A stretch of 64,000 nt of DNA from Nonomuraea coxensis DSM 45129 (lineage in GTDB: Bacteria > Actinomycetota > Actinomycetes > Streptosporangiales > Streptosporangiaceae), in NCBI RefSeq assembly GCF_019397265.1, contig NZ_CP068985.1, positions 2,522,501 through 2,586,500 on the forward strand. The letters run 5' to 3'. The notes under the pieces are model-generated. The model was not told the DNA's origin. It saw only the letters and a program-made list of their open reading frames with translations, and searched no databases. Made by a program: the position numbers and the translations under genes. Below, piece by piece: positions 36,204 to 44,806 of the stretch. Within the stretch, counting starts at the first letter, position 1, and each line of letters starts with the position of its first letter.

Positions 36204-36413
36204 ATGAACAGCACCGCCCTCGTCACCGGAGCGTCGTCCGGCCTCGGCGCCGAGTTCGCCGCCCAGCTCGTCGCCCAGGGCCACGACGTGATCCTGGTGG
36301 CCCGCTCCGGCGACCGGCTCGCCGCCATCGCCGAACGCATCACCCGCAAGGTCCTGACCCCCTCGGCCACCCCTTCGTCCGTCCCCTCGGCGTCCCCGGA
36401 TCACGCCGCGTGA
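36204..36413 (+). pseudogene. N-terminal fragment of a short-chain dehydrogenase
   Basis: An excellent ribosome binding site (AGGAGG, 4 bases before the ATG) drives a 69-residue frame. The first 46 residues are a perfect SDR cofactor-binding start (TALVTGASSGLGAEFAAQLV, then VILVARSGDRL). The rest (TRKVLTPSATPSSVPSASP) is Ser/Pro-rich and looks like the joined C-terminal tail. Active-site YxxxK and Ser are absent. A large in-frame internal deletion is the simplest explanation. It diverges from the TetR remnant 5 bp away, matching the common tetR-SDR gene pair. Confidence 0.65.
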
Positions 36414-36491
36414 GAGCCGCCGCCGCCCCCGGCCGGCGCGCTGCTCACCACCCTCGCGCTCGGCCTCGGTCAGGCCGGCCACCCTCTCCCG

Positions 36492-36513
36492 GCATCAACC
36501 GATCGGTTGATGC
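36492..36513. promoter_or_regulatory. Orphan 22-bp perfect palindrome (TetR-type operator)
   Basis: Arms GCATCAACCGA / TCGGTTGATGC form an exact palindrome of 22 bp. The core CAACCGATCGGTTG is typical of TetR-family operators. It lies 66 bp before the ABC ATPase gene and 78 bp after the SDR fragment. It may be the relict operator of the broken tetR-SDR pair or a live site for another TetR that controls the ABC/two-component operon. Confidence 0.65.
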
Positions 36514-36579
36514 GGCATCCACCATCCCGTTCCCCGCCCGGACGATCCGCCGCCGTCCGCCCCACGGGATCTTGGAGAC

Positions 36580-37347
36580 ATGCCAACAGACCGGGAGCCC
36601 GCCCTCCGCACCGCCGGACTCCGCAAAGCCTTCGGCGACCACCTGGCCGTCGACGACATCGACCTCACCGTCCCCGCCGGGTCCTTCTACGGCCTCGTCG
36701 GACCGAACGGCGCGGGCAAGACCACCACGCTGGCCATGGCCGTCGGCCTGCTCCGCCCCGACGCCGGCAGCGCCGAGATCTTCGGCGTGGACGTCTGGCG
36801 CGACACCGTGCACGCCAAAGGACTGATCGGCGTGCTGCCCGACGGCAACGCCATGCCGGAACGGCTCACAGGACGCGAGGTCCTCACCTACCTCGGCCTG
36901 CTGCGCGGCCTCGAACCCTCCGTCGTCGCCGAGCGCACCGACGAGCTCCTCCAGATCCTCGAACTCGACTCGGCGGAGCGGACCCTGGTCATCGAGTACT
37001 CCACGGGCATGCGCAAGAAGATCGGCCTGGCCGTCGCCCTCCTGCACGCGCCCCGCCTGCTCGTCCTGGACGAGCCCTTCGAGGCCGTCGACCCCGTCTC
37101 GGCGGCGACGATCAGGACCATCCTGCGCAGGTTCGCGGCCAACGGCGGCTCCGTGATCATCTCCAGTCACGTCATGGCCCTCGTCGAGCAGCTCTGCGAC
37201 CACGTGGGCGTCATCTCCGACGGCCGCGTGGTGGCGGCGGGGCCGCTGGAGGACGTACGCGGCGCCGGAACCCTGGAGGACGCCTTCATCGACCTCGTCG
37301 GCGCCCGCACCGGGGGAGCGGAGGGGCTGGCATGGCTGACCTCCTGA
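36580..37347 (+). CDS. ABC transporter ATP-binding protein
   Basis: 255 residues, ABC-2 type. Walker A is GPNGAGKTTT, the signature is atypical (EYSTGMRKK instead of LSGGQ-like), Walker B is LLVLDEPFEAVD and the switch His is in ISSHVM. The STGMRKK signature is usual for ABC-2 exporters of the CcmA/DrrA group. It starts 66 bp after the 22-bp palindrome, with TTGGAG before the ATG. The permease gene overlaps its end by 16 bases and a kinase/regulator pair follows, so all four are probably one transcript for a self-regulated efflux or membrane-stress system. Confidence 0.88.
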   Translation: MPTDREPALRTAGLRKAFGDHLAVDDIDLTVPAGSFYGLVGPNGAGKTTTLAMAVGLLRPDAGSAEIFGVDVWRDTVHAKGLIGVLPDGNAMPERLTGREVLTYLGLLRGLEPSVVAERTDELLQILELDSAERTLVIEYSTGMRKKIGLAVALLHAPRLLVLDEPFEAVDPVSAATIRTILRRFAANGGSVIISSHVMALVEQLCDHVGVISDGRVVAAGPLEDVRGAGTLEDAFIDLVGARTGGAEGLAWLTS

Positions 37348-39152
37348 CCCCCGCCCCGGCCGTCCTGGCCCGGCACATGATCCGCATGCGGCTGGCGCTC
37401 ATGCGCAACTCCCTGCGCGGCGACAACGCCTCCAACCTCTACACCGGCGTCTCGCTCGGGCTGATCCTGGCCTTCGGGACGATCGCCGTCGCCGTCCTGT
37501 GGCCCGCCTACCTGCCCCTCACCCTGGCCGCGTGGCTCTCCGGCTGGATCTTCGGCCCCATCTTCATCGGCGGCGGCAACGAGGCCCTGCGCCCCGAGTA
37601 CTTCTCCATGCTCCCGGCGACGCCGGGCCGGATCGCGGCGGCGCTGCTCGCCGGAGCCTTCGCGGGGCCCGCGCCCGCGGTCAACCTCATCGCCCTGCTG
37701 TCCCTGCCCGTGTACGGCTGGCGCTTCGGCCCGGCCGGCGTGCTCATCGGCCTGGTCGCGGCGGTCGCCACGCTCGTCACCATGGTGATGATCTCCCGCG
37801 TCATCGTGGCGCTCATCGGCCTGTTCGTCAGGTCCCGTGCCACGGCGGCCGCCGTCGGCGTGCTGACCGGCACCGCCATCGCCCTGTGCAGCAACGGCTG
37901 GGCGCCCGTCGTGGCCATGGGCGCCGACAGCGACGCCTGGTCCCATGTCCTCGTCCGGGCCCTGCCCTCCGGTTGGGGCGTGGCAGCAATGGAAGCCCCG
38001 TGGCCTCTCGCCCTCGCCATCCTCGCCGCCAACGCCGGCGTGATCGCCCTCCTCCTCGCCGCATGGGCCGCCCTGCTGTCGCGGCGCGTCGTGTCGGCCG
38101 CGCGCGGCGGTGTGCCGCCCCGCCGTGGCGCCCCCCGCCCCTTCCCCGCCACGAGCGGCGCCCGCGTCGCCGCGGCCAAGGAACTGCGCGCCTGGTGGCG
38201 CGACCTCGTCCGCATCCAGCTCCTCGCCACCGCCTTCGCCTACGGCGTCGTCACCCCTCTCCTGCTCGTCACCATCGGCGTCTGGGTCATGGTCCCCTTC
38301 GCGGGGCTCGTCGCGATCGTGATGGCCGCCGCGTCCTCGGCCAACCTCTACGGCGCCGACGGGACCGCTCTGTGGCTGACCCTCATGACCCCTGGGGCGG
38401 AGCGCGCCGACGTACGCGGCCGGCAGCTCGCCTGGCTCGTCGTCGTCGGCCCTGCCGCCATCGCGCTCTCCCTGGCCGGCACCTTCGTCAGCGGGCAGAC
38501 GTGGGCCTGGCCGTGGGTGCTCGGCCTGCTCCCCGCCCTCCTCGGCGGCGGCGCGGGGCTCATCGTCATGCTCGCCGTCACCTCGCTCGTCCCCGGCACC
38601 GACCCCCACAAGCGCGGCGGCAACCCGCTCAGCACCGGCGCCGACGAGACCGCGGAGACCAGCCTCGCCTGGCTCGTGCTCATCGCGGTGCCCGCCATCG
38701 CCCTTCCCGCGGCCGGCGTCATCCTCCTGGATCCCTGGGCCGGCATCGCCACCGGGGTGCTGACCGGCGCGCTCAGCGCCTGGGGGTTCGGCAGGATCGC
38801 CTACCGCAGGCTGGAGAGCCACGGCATCGAGCTGCTCAACCTCATGAAGCACGGCACGGCGCCCAAGGCCGACAAGCCCACCACCGCGGACCTGCCCGTC
38901 AAGCACCGCATCGGCGTCTCGATCTGCTGGACCATCGCCTGGCTGCCGCTGTTCCCCCAAGGGCTCGTCCCCATGGTCATGAAGATCGTCGGCATCGAGG
39001 ACCGCGGGTGGTTCCTCGCCCTCCACCTCCCGCCGGTCTGGCAATGGCCCACCATCATCTTCATGATCGCCCTCGGGCTGCTCATGTACGGTTACGCCAT
39101 CCTCATCCCCATGCGCCTAGGCTCGTCCTCGCCGGCTACCGCCACCAGCTGA
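37332..39152 (+). CDS. ABC transporter permease, large
   Basis: 606 residues from the ATG at 37332 inside the end of the ATPase gene. About twelve to fourteen hydrophobic segments are arranged in two halves with a cytosolic Arg-rich loop around residues 255-285. No extracytoplasmic MacB-like domain is present. The first half (GPIFIGGGNEALRPEYFSML) is typical of large actinobacterial permeases paired with CcmA-like ATPases. The C-terminal 100 residues form a separate hydrophobic block with a Lys/Pro linker (KADKPTTADL). The exported compound is unknown. Confidence 0.82.
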   Translation: MADLLTPAPAVLARHMIRMRLALMRNSLRGDNASNLYTGVSLGLILAFGTIAVAVLWPAYLPLTLAAWLSGWIFGPIFIGGGNEALRPEYFSMLPATPGRIAAALLAGAFAGPAPAVNLIALLSLPVYGWRFGPAGVLIGLVAAVATLVTMVMISRVIVALIGLFVRSRATAAAVGVLTGTAIALCSNGWAPVVAMGADSDAWSHVLVRALPSGWGVAAMEAPWPLALAILAANAGVIALLLAAWAALLSRRVVSAARGGVPPRRGAPRPFPATSGARVAAAKELRAWWRDLVRIQLLATAFAYGVVTPLLLVTIGVWVMVPFAGLVAIVMAAASSANLYGADGTALWLTLMTPGAERADVRGRQLAWLVVVGPAAIALSLAGTFVSGQTWAWPWVLGLLPALLGGGAGLIVMLAVTSLVPGTDPHKRGGNPLSTGADETAETSLAWLVLIAVPAIALPAAGVILLDPWAGIATGVLTGALSAWGFGRIAYRRLESHGIELLNLMKHGTAPKADKPTTADLPVKHRIGVSICWTIAWLPLFPQGLVPMVMKIVGIEDRGWFLALHLPPVWQWPTIIFMIALGLLMYGYAILIPMRLGSSSPATATS

Positions 39153-39189
39153 AACCGATCCGTACCCGAGAGAAGGGGCGACTCCCCGG

Positions 39190-40398
39190 ATGAACGACCC
39201 CTTCCCGCCCTCCACCTGGGAACGACGCTTCGAGCGCATCGCCGAGATCGTCCCCTACATCACCCTCGCCGTCTCCCTCGTCATCAGCCTGGCCTCGCCC
39301 GGCCAGCCCGAGGGCGGGATGCCCCGCACCCTCGCGCTCACCGCCCTGGCCCTGGCCTGGATCGTCGGCACCCGCACCCTCCTCCCGCCTGACGTGCGCC
39401 GGAGGAGGGGCGTCGTCACCCTTCACTTCGCCGGCGTCCTGGCCACCGCCGCGCTGCTGAGCCTCCACAACCCGATATTCGTCATCTACTGCATCTCCGG
39501 CTTCTTCCTCGCCGCCAACTTCGCCCCCTCCAAGTGGACCTTCGCCGCCGTCGCCGCCACCTCCGTCGTGCTGTACGGGTCGACGCTCGACTGGACCCAG
39601 GCCACCCTCCAGCTCGTCGCCTTCCACCTGGCGATCGTCGCCGTGCAGACCGTCGCCATCGGCGGCGGCCACATCGCCGGCATCAGGATCGAGGACCGGC
39701 AGCACAAATACCGCAAGGCGGTCAGCGACCTCCAGACCGCGCTGAAGGAGAACGCCGACCTCCACGCCCAGCTCCTCACCCAGGCCCACCAGGCCGGCAT
39801 CCTCGACGAACGCCAGCGCATGGCGCGCGAGATCCACGACACCCTCGCCCAAGGTCTCACCGGCATCATCACCCAGCTCCGCGCCGCCCAGCGCGTCAAG
39901 GACTCGGGCACCCACCTCGAACTCGCGCTCGACCTCGCCCAGGACAGCCTGACCGAGGCCCGCCGCTCCGTGGCCGCGCTCCAGCCCCACCAGCTGGAGG
40001 ACGCCCACCTCCCCGAGGCCATGACCACCCTCGCCCGCAACTGGACCCAGACCACCGGCGTCGAGCTGCACGTCGAGGTGACCGGCGACCGCGTCCCCCT
40101 CAGCCCCGCCATCGAGGTCACCCTCTTCCGCGTCGCCCAGGAGGCCCTCGCCAACGTCGCCAAGCACGCGGGCGCCACCCGCGCCGGCCTCACCCTCTCC
40201 TACACCGGCGCCGTCGTCCTGCTCGACATCCGCGACGACGGCACCGGCATCCACGACCCCGGCAGCGGCGGATTCGGCCTCAGCAGCATGAGACAGCGGC
40301 TGCGCGGCGTCGGCGGCTCCCTCGAGGTCGAGAGCACGCCCGGTGAGGGCACCGCCGTCAGCGCCACCGTCCCCGCGCTCCAGGGAAGCCCCGGATGA
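39190..40398 (+). CDS. Sensor histidine kinase, NarL/LuxR type (HisKA_3)
   Basis: 402 residues. Five to six membrane helices fill residues 20-165, with little extracytoplasmic sequence, as in intramembrane-sensing kinases. A coiled linker leads to the dimerisation helix with MAREIHDTLAQG (His216, the phosphoacceptor). The ATPase domain has VAQEALANVAKHAG, DDGTGI and GGFGLSSMRQRL. It phosphorylates the response regulator encoded directly downstream with an ATGA overlap. Position after an ABC exporter suggests it senses the exporter substrate or membrane damage. Confidence 0.9.
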   Translation: MNDPFPPSTWERRFERIAEIVPYITLAVSLVISLASPGQPEGGMPRTLALTALALAWIVGTRTLLPPDVRRRRGVVTLHFAGVLATAALLSLHNPIFVIYCISGFFLAANFAPSKWTFAAVAATSVVLYGSTLDWTQATLQLVAFHLAIVAVQTVAIGGGHIAGIRIEDRQHKYRKAVSDLQTALKENADLHAQLLTQAHQAGILDERQRMAREIHDTLAQGLTGIITQLRAAQRVKDSGTHLELALDLAQDSLTEARRSVAALQPHQLEDAHLPEAMTTLARNWTQTTGVELHVEVTGDRVPLSPAIEVTLFRVAQEALANVAKHAGATRAGLTLSYTGAVVLLDIRDDGTGIHDPGSGGFGLSSMRQRLRGVGGSLEVESTPGEGTAVSATVPALQGSPG

Positions 40399-41018
40399 TC
40401 CGCCTCCTCATCGTCGACGACCATCCCATCGTCCGCCACGGCCTGCACGCGGCCTTCGAGGCCGAGCCCGACATCCACGTCGCCGGCGAGGCCGCCAACG
40501 GCCGCGAGGGCATCGACCGCGCCGTCGCGCTCCAGGTCGACATCGTCCTCATGGACCTGCGCATGCCCGAGATGGACGGCGTCACCGCCATCACCGCCCT
40601 GCGCCGCTCCCACCCGCACATCAAGACCCTCGTCCTGACCACCTTCGACGGCGACTCCGACGTCCTGCCCGCCATCGAGGCCGGCGCCTCGGGCTACCTC
40701 CTCAAGGACGCCCCCACCGAGGAGCTCCTGCGCGCGGTCCGGGCCGCTGCCGCCGGCGAGCCGGTCCTGTCTCCCTCGGTCGCCGGCCGTCTGATGGGCC
40801 AGGTACGCAAACCGGTCGTCAAGGCCGTCCTCACCGACCGCGAGCTCCAGGTGCTCGCCCTCGTCGCCGACGGTGCCTCCAACCGCCAGGCCGCCGCCAA
40901 GCTCTTCATCAGCGAGGCCAGCATCAAGACCCACCTGCTGCACATCTACGACAAACTCGGCGTACGCGACCGCGCCGCCGCCGTCGGCGAGGGTTATCGG
41001 CGAGGTCTGCTCAGTTAG
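40395..41018 (+). CDS. LuxR/NarL-type response regulator
   Basis: 207 residues. The receiver domain has the acidic pair in IVDDHP, the phosphorylation site Asp54 (VLMDLRMPEM), Thr in LVLTTFDGD and Lys in LLKDAP. The LuxR HTH is at the C-terminus (LTDRELQVLALVADGASNRQ, SEASIKTHLLHIYDKLGVRD). It is coupled to the kinase gene. It most likely activates the ABC operon of which it is a part. The gene ends 12 bases before the convergent MarR gene. Confidence 0.93.
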   Translation: MIRLLIVDDHPIVRHGLHAAFEAEPDIHVAGEAANGREGIDRAVALQVDIVLMDLRMPEMDGVTAITALRRSHPHIKTLVLTTFDGDSDVLPAIEAGASGYLLKDAPTEELLRAVRAAAAGEPVLSPSVAGRLMGQVRKPVVKAVLTDRELQVLALVADGASNRQAAAKLFISEASIKTHLLHIYDKLGVRDRAAAVGEGYRRGLLS

Positions 41019-41030
41019 CCGGCGACCTGC

Positions 41031-41495
41031 TCATGAGGGTTCTTCAAGTTTGCGGGCGATGTCCTCCAGGGCGGACAGGTCGGCGGGCGAGAGCCGGTCG
41101 ATGACGTGGCGGCGGACCGACTCCAGGTGGGCGGGGGCGGCGTCCTCCAGCGTCTCCAGCCCGTGATCGGTCAGGACCAGGTAGCAGCCCCGGCCGTCGT
41201 CGGGGTCGGGCTCGCGGCGCAGCAGGCCGCGGGCCTCCATGCGGGTGGCGTGCCGCGAGAGGCGGCTGCGTGACCAGCCCATCTTGGCGGCCTGCTCGCC
41301 CAGCGTGCTGGTGCGGCCGGGACGTTCCGAGAGCGTGCTGAGCACCTCGTAGTCGGGCTCGGACAGGCCGATCGCGGCCAGGTCGTGGGCGGTGCGCGTC
41401 TGGATCGCGATCATCATGCGGCGCAGGGCGCGCCAGGCGCGTTCCTGGTTCGCGTCGAGCCAGCGCACGGTCTCGTCCGATCGCTTCGTTGACAT
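41031..41495 (-). CDS. MarR-family repressor
   Basis: 154 residues. The winged helix spans about residues 55-110 (TSTLGEQAAKMGWSRSRLSR, then the wing DGRGCYLVLTDHG). Dimerisation helices lie at both ends. Its start codon lies inside one arm of a 17+17 bp inverted repeat and the divergent FMN-reductase/GNAT gene starts in the other arm, so one operator can shut both. The mRNA is probably leaderless. The effector is unknown; MarR proteins next to flavin reductases often respond to quinones or phenolics. Confidence 0.9.
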   Translation of the reverse strand: MSTKRSDETVRWLDANQERAWRALRRMMIAIQTRTAHDLAAIGLSEPDYEVLSTLSERPGRTSTLGEQAAKMGWSRSRLSRHATRMEARGLLRREPDPDDGRGCYLVLTDHGLETLEDAAPAHLESVRRHVIDRLSPADLSALEDIARKLEEPS

Positions 41496-41536
41496 GTAAA
41501 CAAGATATCAGCTACGTTCGTTTACATGTCAACGAA
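41485..41536. promoter_or_regulatory. Symmetric MarR operator containing both start codons
   Basis: TTCGTTGACATGTAAAC (41485-41501) is the exact complement of 41520-41536, with an 18-base spacer. The ATG of each divergent gene is the ATG within ACATGT of its own arm, so both proteins begin MSTK. Candidate -10 elements lie in the spacer: TACGTT (41513-41518, plus strand) 7 bases before the ATG, and TATCTT on the minus strand 6 bases before the other. Confidence 0.85.
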
Positions 41537-42608
41537 ACCTGTGCGGGTCCTCGTCCTCGTCTGCAGCACCCGTCCCGGCGCCCTCGGCCCGGCCGTCGGC
41601 CGGTGGCTCATCGACGCGATCACGCCACGGGCCAAGGAACTCGACGTGGAGCTCCAGCCGGTGACCCTCGGCGACCTCGCCCTGCCGTTCCTCGACGAGG
41701 AGGAGGAGCCCGCCTCCGGCGTCCACCGCCACGAGCACACCAAGCGCTGGAGCGCGATGGTGGACGCCGCCGACGGCTTCATCGCCGTCACCCCCGAGTA
41801 CAACTACGGCATGCCGGCGACCTTCAAGAACGCCCTCGACTACCTGGGCCGGGAATGGGCGTGGAAGCCGATGGGGTTCGTCAGCTACGGCAACACCTCG
41901 GCGGGCACCCGCTCGGTCCAGCACGCCAAGCAGGTGGTGACCACGCTGCGGCTGGTCCCGCTGGGCGCCACGCTCGCCCTCCGCATCGCCGACACGGTCG
42001 ACGACGGGCGGCTGCGCCCGGACGCCCGCCGCGCCGAGACCGCCGTCGGCGTGCTCGACGAACTCGTCCGCCTCGCCCACGCCCTGCGCCCGATGCGCGA
42101 ACGCACCCGCCCGGCGTCGCGGCCCGCGCCGCTGCCTGGCTCGTACGTGCGCGCGCTGACCCCCGACGACGCCCCCGACGTCCTGGTGCTCCAGCGCTGC
42201 TGCTGGGTCGAGGAGGCCCTGGCCAACGACACCCTGGCCATCCCCGCACTGGGGGAGTCGCTGGAGCAGGTACGCGACTGGCTGGCCACCTGGCAGGCCG
42301 TGGGCCTGTGGCGGGACGGCCGGCTGCTCGGCATGGTGCGCGCCCGCCGCGTGGCCGACGACTGGCACGTGGGCCGCCTCGGCGTCGTCCCCGACCTGCG
42401 CGGCCAGGGCGTCGGGCGCTGGCTGCTGAGCGAGGCCGAAGCCGCGGCCGACGCCGGCTGCCGCCGCGTCGTCCTGTCCACCGGCTCCCGCAGCCGCCGC
42501 AACATCCGCCTCTACCAGGCCCAGGGCTACCGCACGGAGTCCTCCGACCGCGACACGGCCACCCTCACCAAGCCCGTGCCCGCCGCCTCTGGGGTTCCCG
42601 TCCGATGA
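41526..42608 (+). CDS. Fusion of NADPH-dependent FMN reductase and GNAT acetyltransferase
   Basis: 360 residues. Residues 1-190 form a flavodoxin-like FMN reductase domain (LVLVCSTRPGALGPAVGRWL, then TPEYNYGMPATFKNALDYLG for FMN binding). Residues 205-350 form a GNAT acetyltransferase (LGVVPDLRGQGVGRWLLSEA, the acetyl-CoA pyrophosphate loop). The frame is continuous, with a short Arg/Pro linker (RERTRPASRPAPLPG). I know these domains mainly as separate proteins. The pairing suggests coupled reduction and acetylation of an aromatic or quinone-like compound, under the divergent MarR. Confidence 0.85.
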   Translation: MSTKPVRVLVLVCSTRPGALGPAVGRWLIDAITPRAKELDVELQPVTLGDLALPFLDEEEEPASGVHRHEHTKRWSAMVDAADGFIAVTPEYNYGMPATFKNALDYLGREWAWKPMGFVSYGNTSAGTRSVQHAKQVVTTLRLVPLGATLALRIADTVDDGRLRPDARRAETAVGVLDELVRLAHALRPMRERTRPASRPAPLPGSYVRALTPDDAPDVLVLQRCCWVEEALANDTLAIPALGESLEQVRDWLATWQAVGLWRDGRLLGMVRARRVADDWHVGRLGVVPDLRGQGVGRWLLSEAEAAADAGCRRVVLSTGSRSRRNIRLYQAQGYRTESSDRDTATLTKPVPAASGVPVR

Positions 42609-42677
42609 CCTGAGGCGTCGCCTGCGACCTGGACGCTCCCAGGGACATCCGGCCTCGTCACTTCGTACAGTGTGGTC

Positions 42678-43244
42678 ATGGATCCCGTGGCCCTGGTGGG
42701 CACGCTGGCGGGAGTGGCGGCGGTGGTCGTCGCCGTGGTGCAGCTTCGGCGAACCCCACGCGACCGCATCGACCATGTCCCTGCCGTGGCCACCGGCGAG
42801 CCCGTGCCGGTGCTGCTCGCTCCGACGGGCAGGCTCGGCCAGTTGCACGGCAGGCAGGAGCTCCTCTCGGAGCTGGAGGAGCGCCTGATAGAGCCGGACG
42901 GCCGTTTTCACGTGCTGGCAGGCTTGGGCGGGGTGGGCAAGACGACGGTGGCCCTGGCACTGGCCGAACGGGCACGGGAGCTCGGCTGCCTGGTGTGGTG
43001 GGTCAGCGCGACCGACGGAGCCTCGATGACGGCGGCGTTGCTGGGGCTCGCCGGGGACCTCGGAGCGCCGCTGGGAGAGGTGGAGGAGGCGCGGACCGGC
43101 CGGCGGGTCGCCGCCGACGTGTTGTGGACCCGGCTGGAGCAGCGGGCCGAGTGGCTGCTCGGCCTGGCCCCTGCCGTCGTCGAGGAGCCCGTCCTCGACC
43201 AGCTCGCCTATGCGGCCGCTCGCGGTGCGGCCGCGTTGCGGTGA
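42678..43244 (+). CDS. Truncated NB-ARC/STAND NTPase
   Basis: 188 residues. An N-terminal membrane helix (VALVGTLAGVAAVVVAVVQL) is followed by the P-loop domain: LHGRQELLSELEERL, Walker A LAGLGGVGKTT and LVWWVSATD. Full-length STAND proteins continue with Walker B, winged-helix and TPR repeats over many hundred residues; here the frame runs out after DVLWTRLEQRAEWLLGLAP into an Ala-rich tail. It is either a decayed gene or a stand-alone P-loop fragment. TACAGT (42666-42671) 6 bases before the ATG suggests a leaderless mRNA. Confidence 0.65.
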   Translation: MDPVALVGTLAGVAAVVVAVVQLRRTPRDRIDHVPAVATGEPVPVLLAPTGRLGQLHGRQELLSELEERLIEPDGRFHVLAGLGGVGKTTVALALAERARELGCLVWWVSATDGASMTAALLGLAGDLGAPLGEVEEARTGRRVAADVLWTRLEQRAEWLLGLAPAVVEEPVLDQLAYAAARGAAALR

Positions 43245-43410
43245 TCGGCGCCTATGTCGCGGCGGCGGACGAGCGCGCGGCTCTGGAGCTCCGCCCAGAA
43301 TGACCTCCGGGGCCGGCGCGTAGCGACTTTTCCCGACTTGTCACGAGATTTGCTGATCTCTGTGATATTGGGCATCGCGACATTCAGGACGCCCAGAAGG
43401 GAACTACTTC

Positions 43411-44799
43411 GTGCGACTGTTAACCCGCGTGACGGCCGTGACGATGGCCGTGGCCATGGCCGTGACCGCGTTGCCGGCAGCCCCCGCCGCCGCAGCGCCT
43501 CAACTCGTGGTCAACGGCACGTTCGCCGCCGGCACCGCGCCCTGGTGGAACTCGGCGAACACCTCGATGGCCGTGGACGCGGGCCGGCTGCGGGTCACCG
43601 TGACCGGCGGCACCGCCAACCCGTGGGACGCCATGGTGGCCCAGAACGACATCCCCCTGGTCCAGGGCAAGTCGTACACCCTCTCGTTCGACGCCTCGGC
43701 CTCGGCCACGGCCACCGCGGTCACGACCGTGCAGCTCGGTGACGCCCCCTACACCAACACGCTCACCAAGTCGCTCTCGCTCTCCACGACGAGCAGGCGC
43801 TTCAGCTTCCCCTTCACCTCCGGCCTCGGCACCCCGGCCGGGCAGGTGACGTTCCAGCTCGGCGGCGGCGCCGGCTACAGCTTCTTCCTCGACAACGTCT
43901 CCCTCACCGAGCAGTCGCCGTCGGGTCCGGTCGCCATGACCGACGGCTTCTACGTCGACCCCGCCTCCAACCCGGCGGCCTGGGTGCGCGCCAACCCCGG
44001 CGACTCGCGGGCCGCGCGCATCCAGGCGTCCATCGCGTCCAAGCCGATGGCCCGCTGGATCGGCGGCTGGAGCGGCGACGTCGGCGCGGCCGTGTCCGCG
44101 TACGTGTCCGCGGCGGACGCGGCCGACAAGCTCCCGGTCCTGGTGGCGTACAACATTCCCGGCCGTGACGCCTGTGGCGGGCACTCCGGGGGAGGGGCCG
44201 GCAGCGAGGCGGAGTACAGGACCTGGGTGTCCGCGTTCGCGTCCGGCATCGGCGACCGGCCCGCCGTCGTGATCATCGAGCCCGACTCCCTGGGCGACTT
44301 CGCCTGCATGGACGACGCCGCCGTCCAGGCGCGCAACCGCATGCTGACGTACGCGACCGAGCAGTTCCGGGACCGCGCCCCCAACACCTGGGCCTACCTC
44401 GACGCGGGCAACGCCGGCTGGGTCGCGGCCGGGACGATGGCGACGCGGCTCGGCAACGCGGGCGTGGGCAACATCCGCGGCTTCGCCGTGAACGTCTCCA
44501 ACTACTACCCGACGGCCCAGTCGGCCACCTACGCGTCCTCGGTCAACGCGGCTCTCGGCGGCGGGGCGAAGTGGGTGATCGACACCAGCCGCAACGGCAA
44601 GGGCTCCAACGGCGAGTGGTGCAACCCGGCCGGTCGCCAGCTCGGCACGCCCGCCCAGCTCGGCGGCGACAGCGGCACGGAGATGCTGCTGTGGGTGAAG
44701 GTCCCCGGTGACTCCGACGGCAACTGCGGCATCGCCCCGGGCACGCCGGCCGGACAGTTCAGCCCGGACCTCGCCGTCCGCCTGATCGACGGCACCTGA
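43411..44799 (+). CDS. Secreted GH6 cellulase with N-terminal CBM4/9-like domain
   Basis: 462 residues from a GTG, with AGAAGGGA upstream. Signal peptide 1-29 (AAAAP cleavage). Residues 31-165 form a carbohydrate-binding beta-sandwich of CBM4/9 type (LVVNGTFAAGTAPWW, ending FFLDNVSLTEQ). The GH6 domain follows: WIGGWSG, LVAYNIPGRDACGGHSGGG (Asp253) and VVIIEPDSLG (Asp292, general acid), then VIDTSRNG. It should be an endo- or exo-beta-1,4-glucanase. Unlike the GH3 gene at 2.6 kb, I see no TGGGAGCGCTCCCA box upstream. Confidence 0.92.
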   Translation: MRLLTRVTAVTMAVAMAVTALPAAPAAAAPQLVVNGTFAAGTAPWWNSANTSMAVDAGRLRVTVTGGTANPWDAMVAQNDIPLVQGKSYTLSFDASASATATAVTTVQLGDAPYTNTLTKSLSLSTTSRRFSFPFTSGLGTPAGQVTFQLGGGAGYSFFLDNVSLTEQSPSGPVAMTDGFYVDPASNPAAWVRANPGDSRAARIQASIASKPMARWIGGWSGDVGAAVSAYVSAADAADKLPVLVAYNIPGRDACGGHSGGGAGSEAEYRTWVSAFASGIGDRPAVVIIEPDSLGDFACMDDAAVQARNRMLTYATEQFRDRAPNTWAYLDAGNAGWVAAGTMATRLGNAGVGNIRGFAVNVSNYYPTAQSATYASSVNAALGGGAKWVIDTSRNGKGSNGEWCNPAGRQLGTPAQLGGDSGTEMLLWVKVPGDSDGNCGIAPGTPAGQFSPDLAVRLIDGT

Positions 44800-44806
44800 C
44801 GACCTC

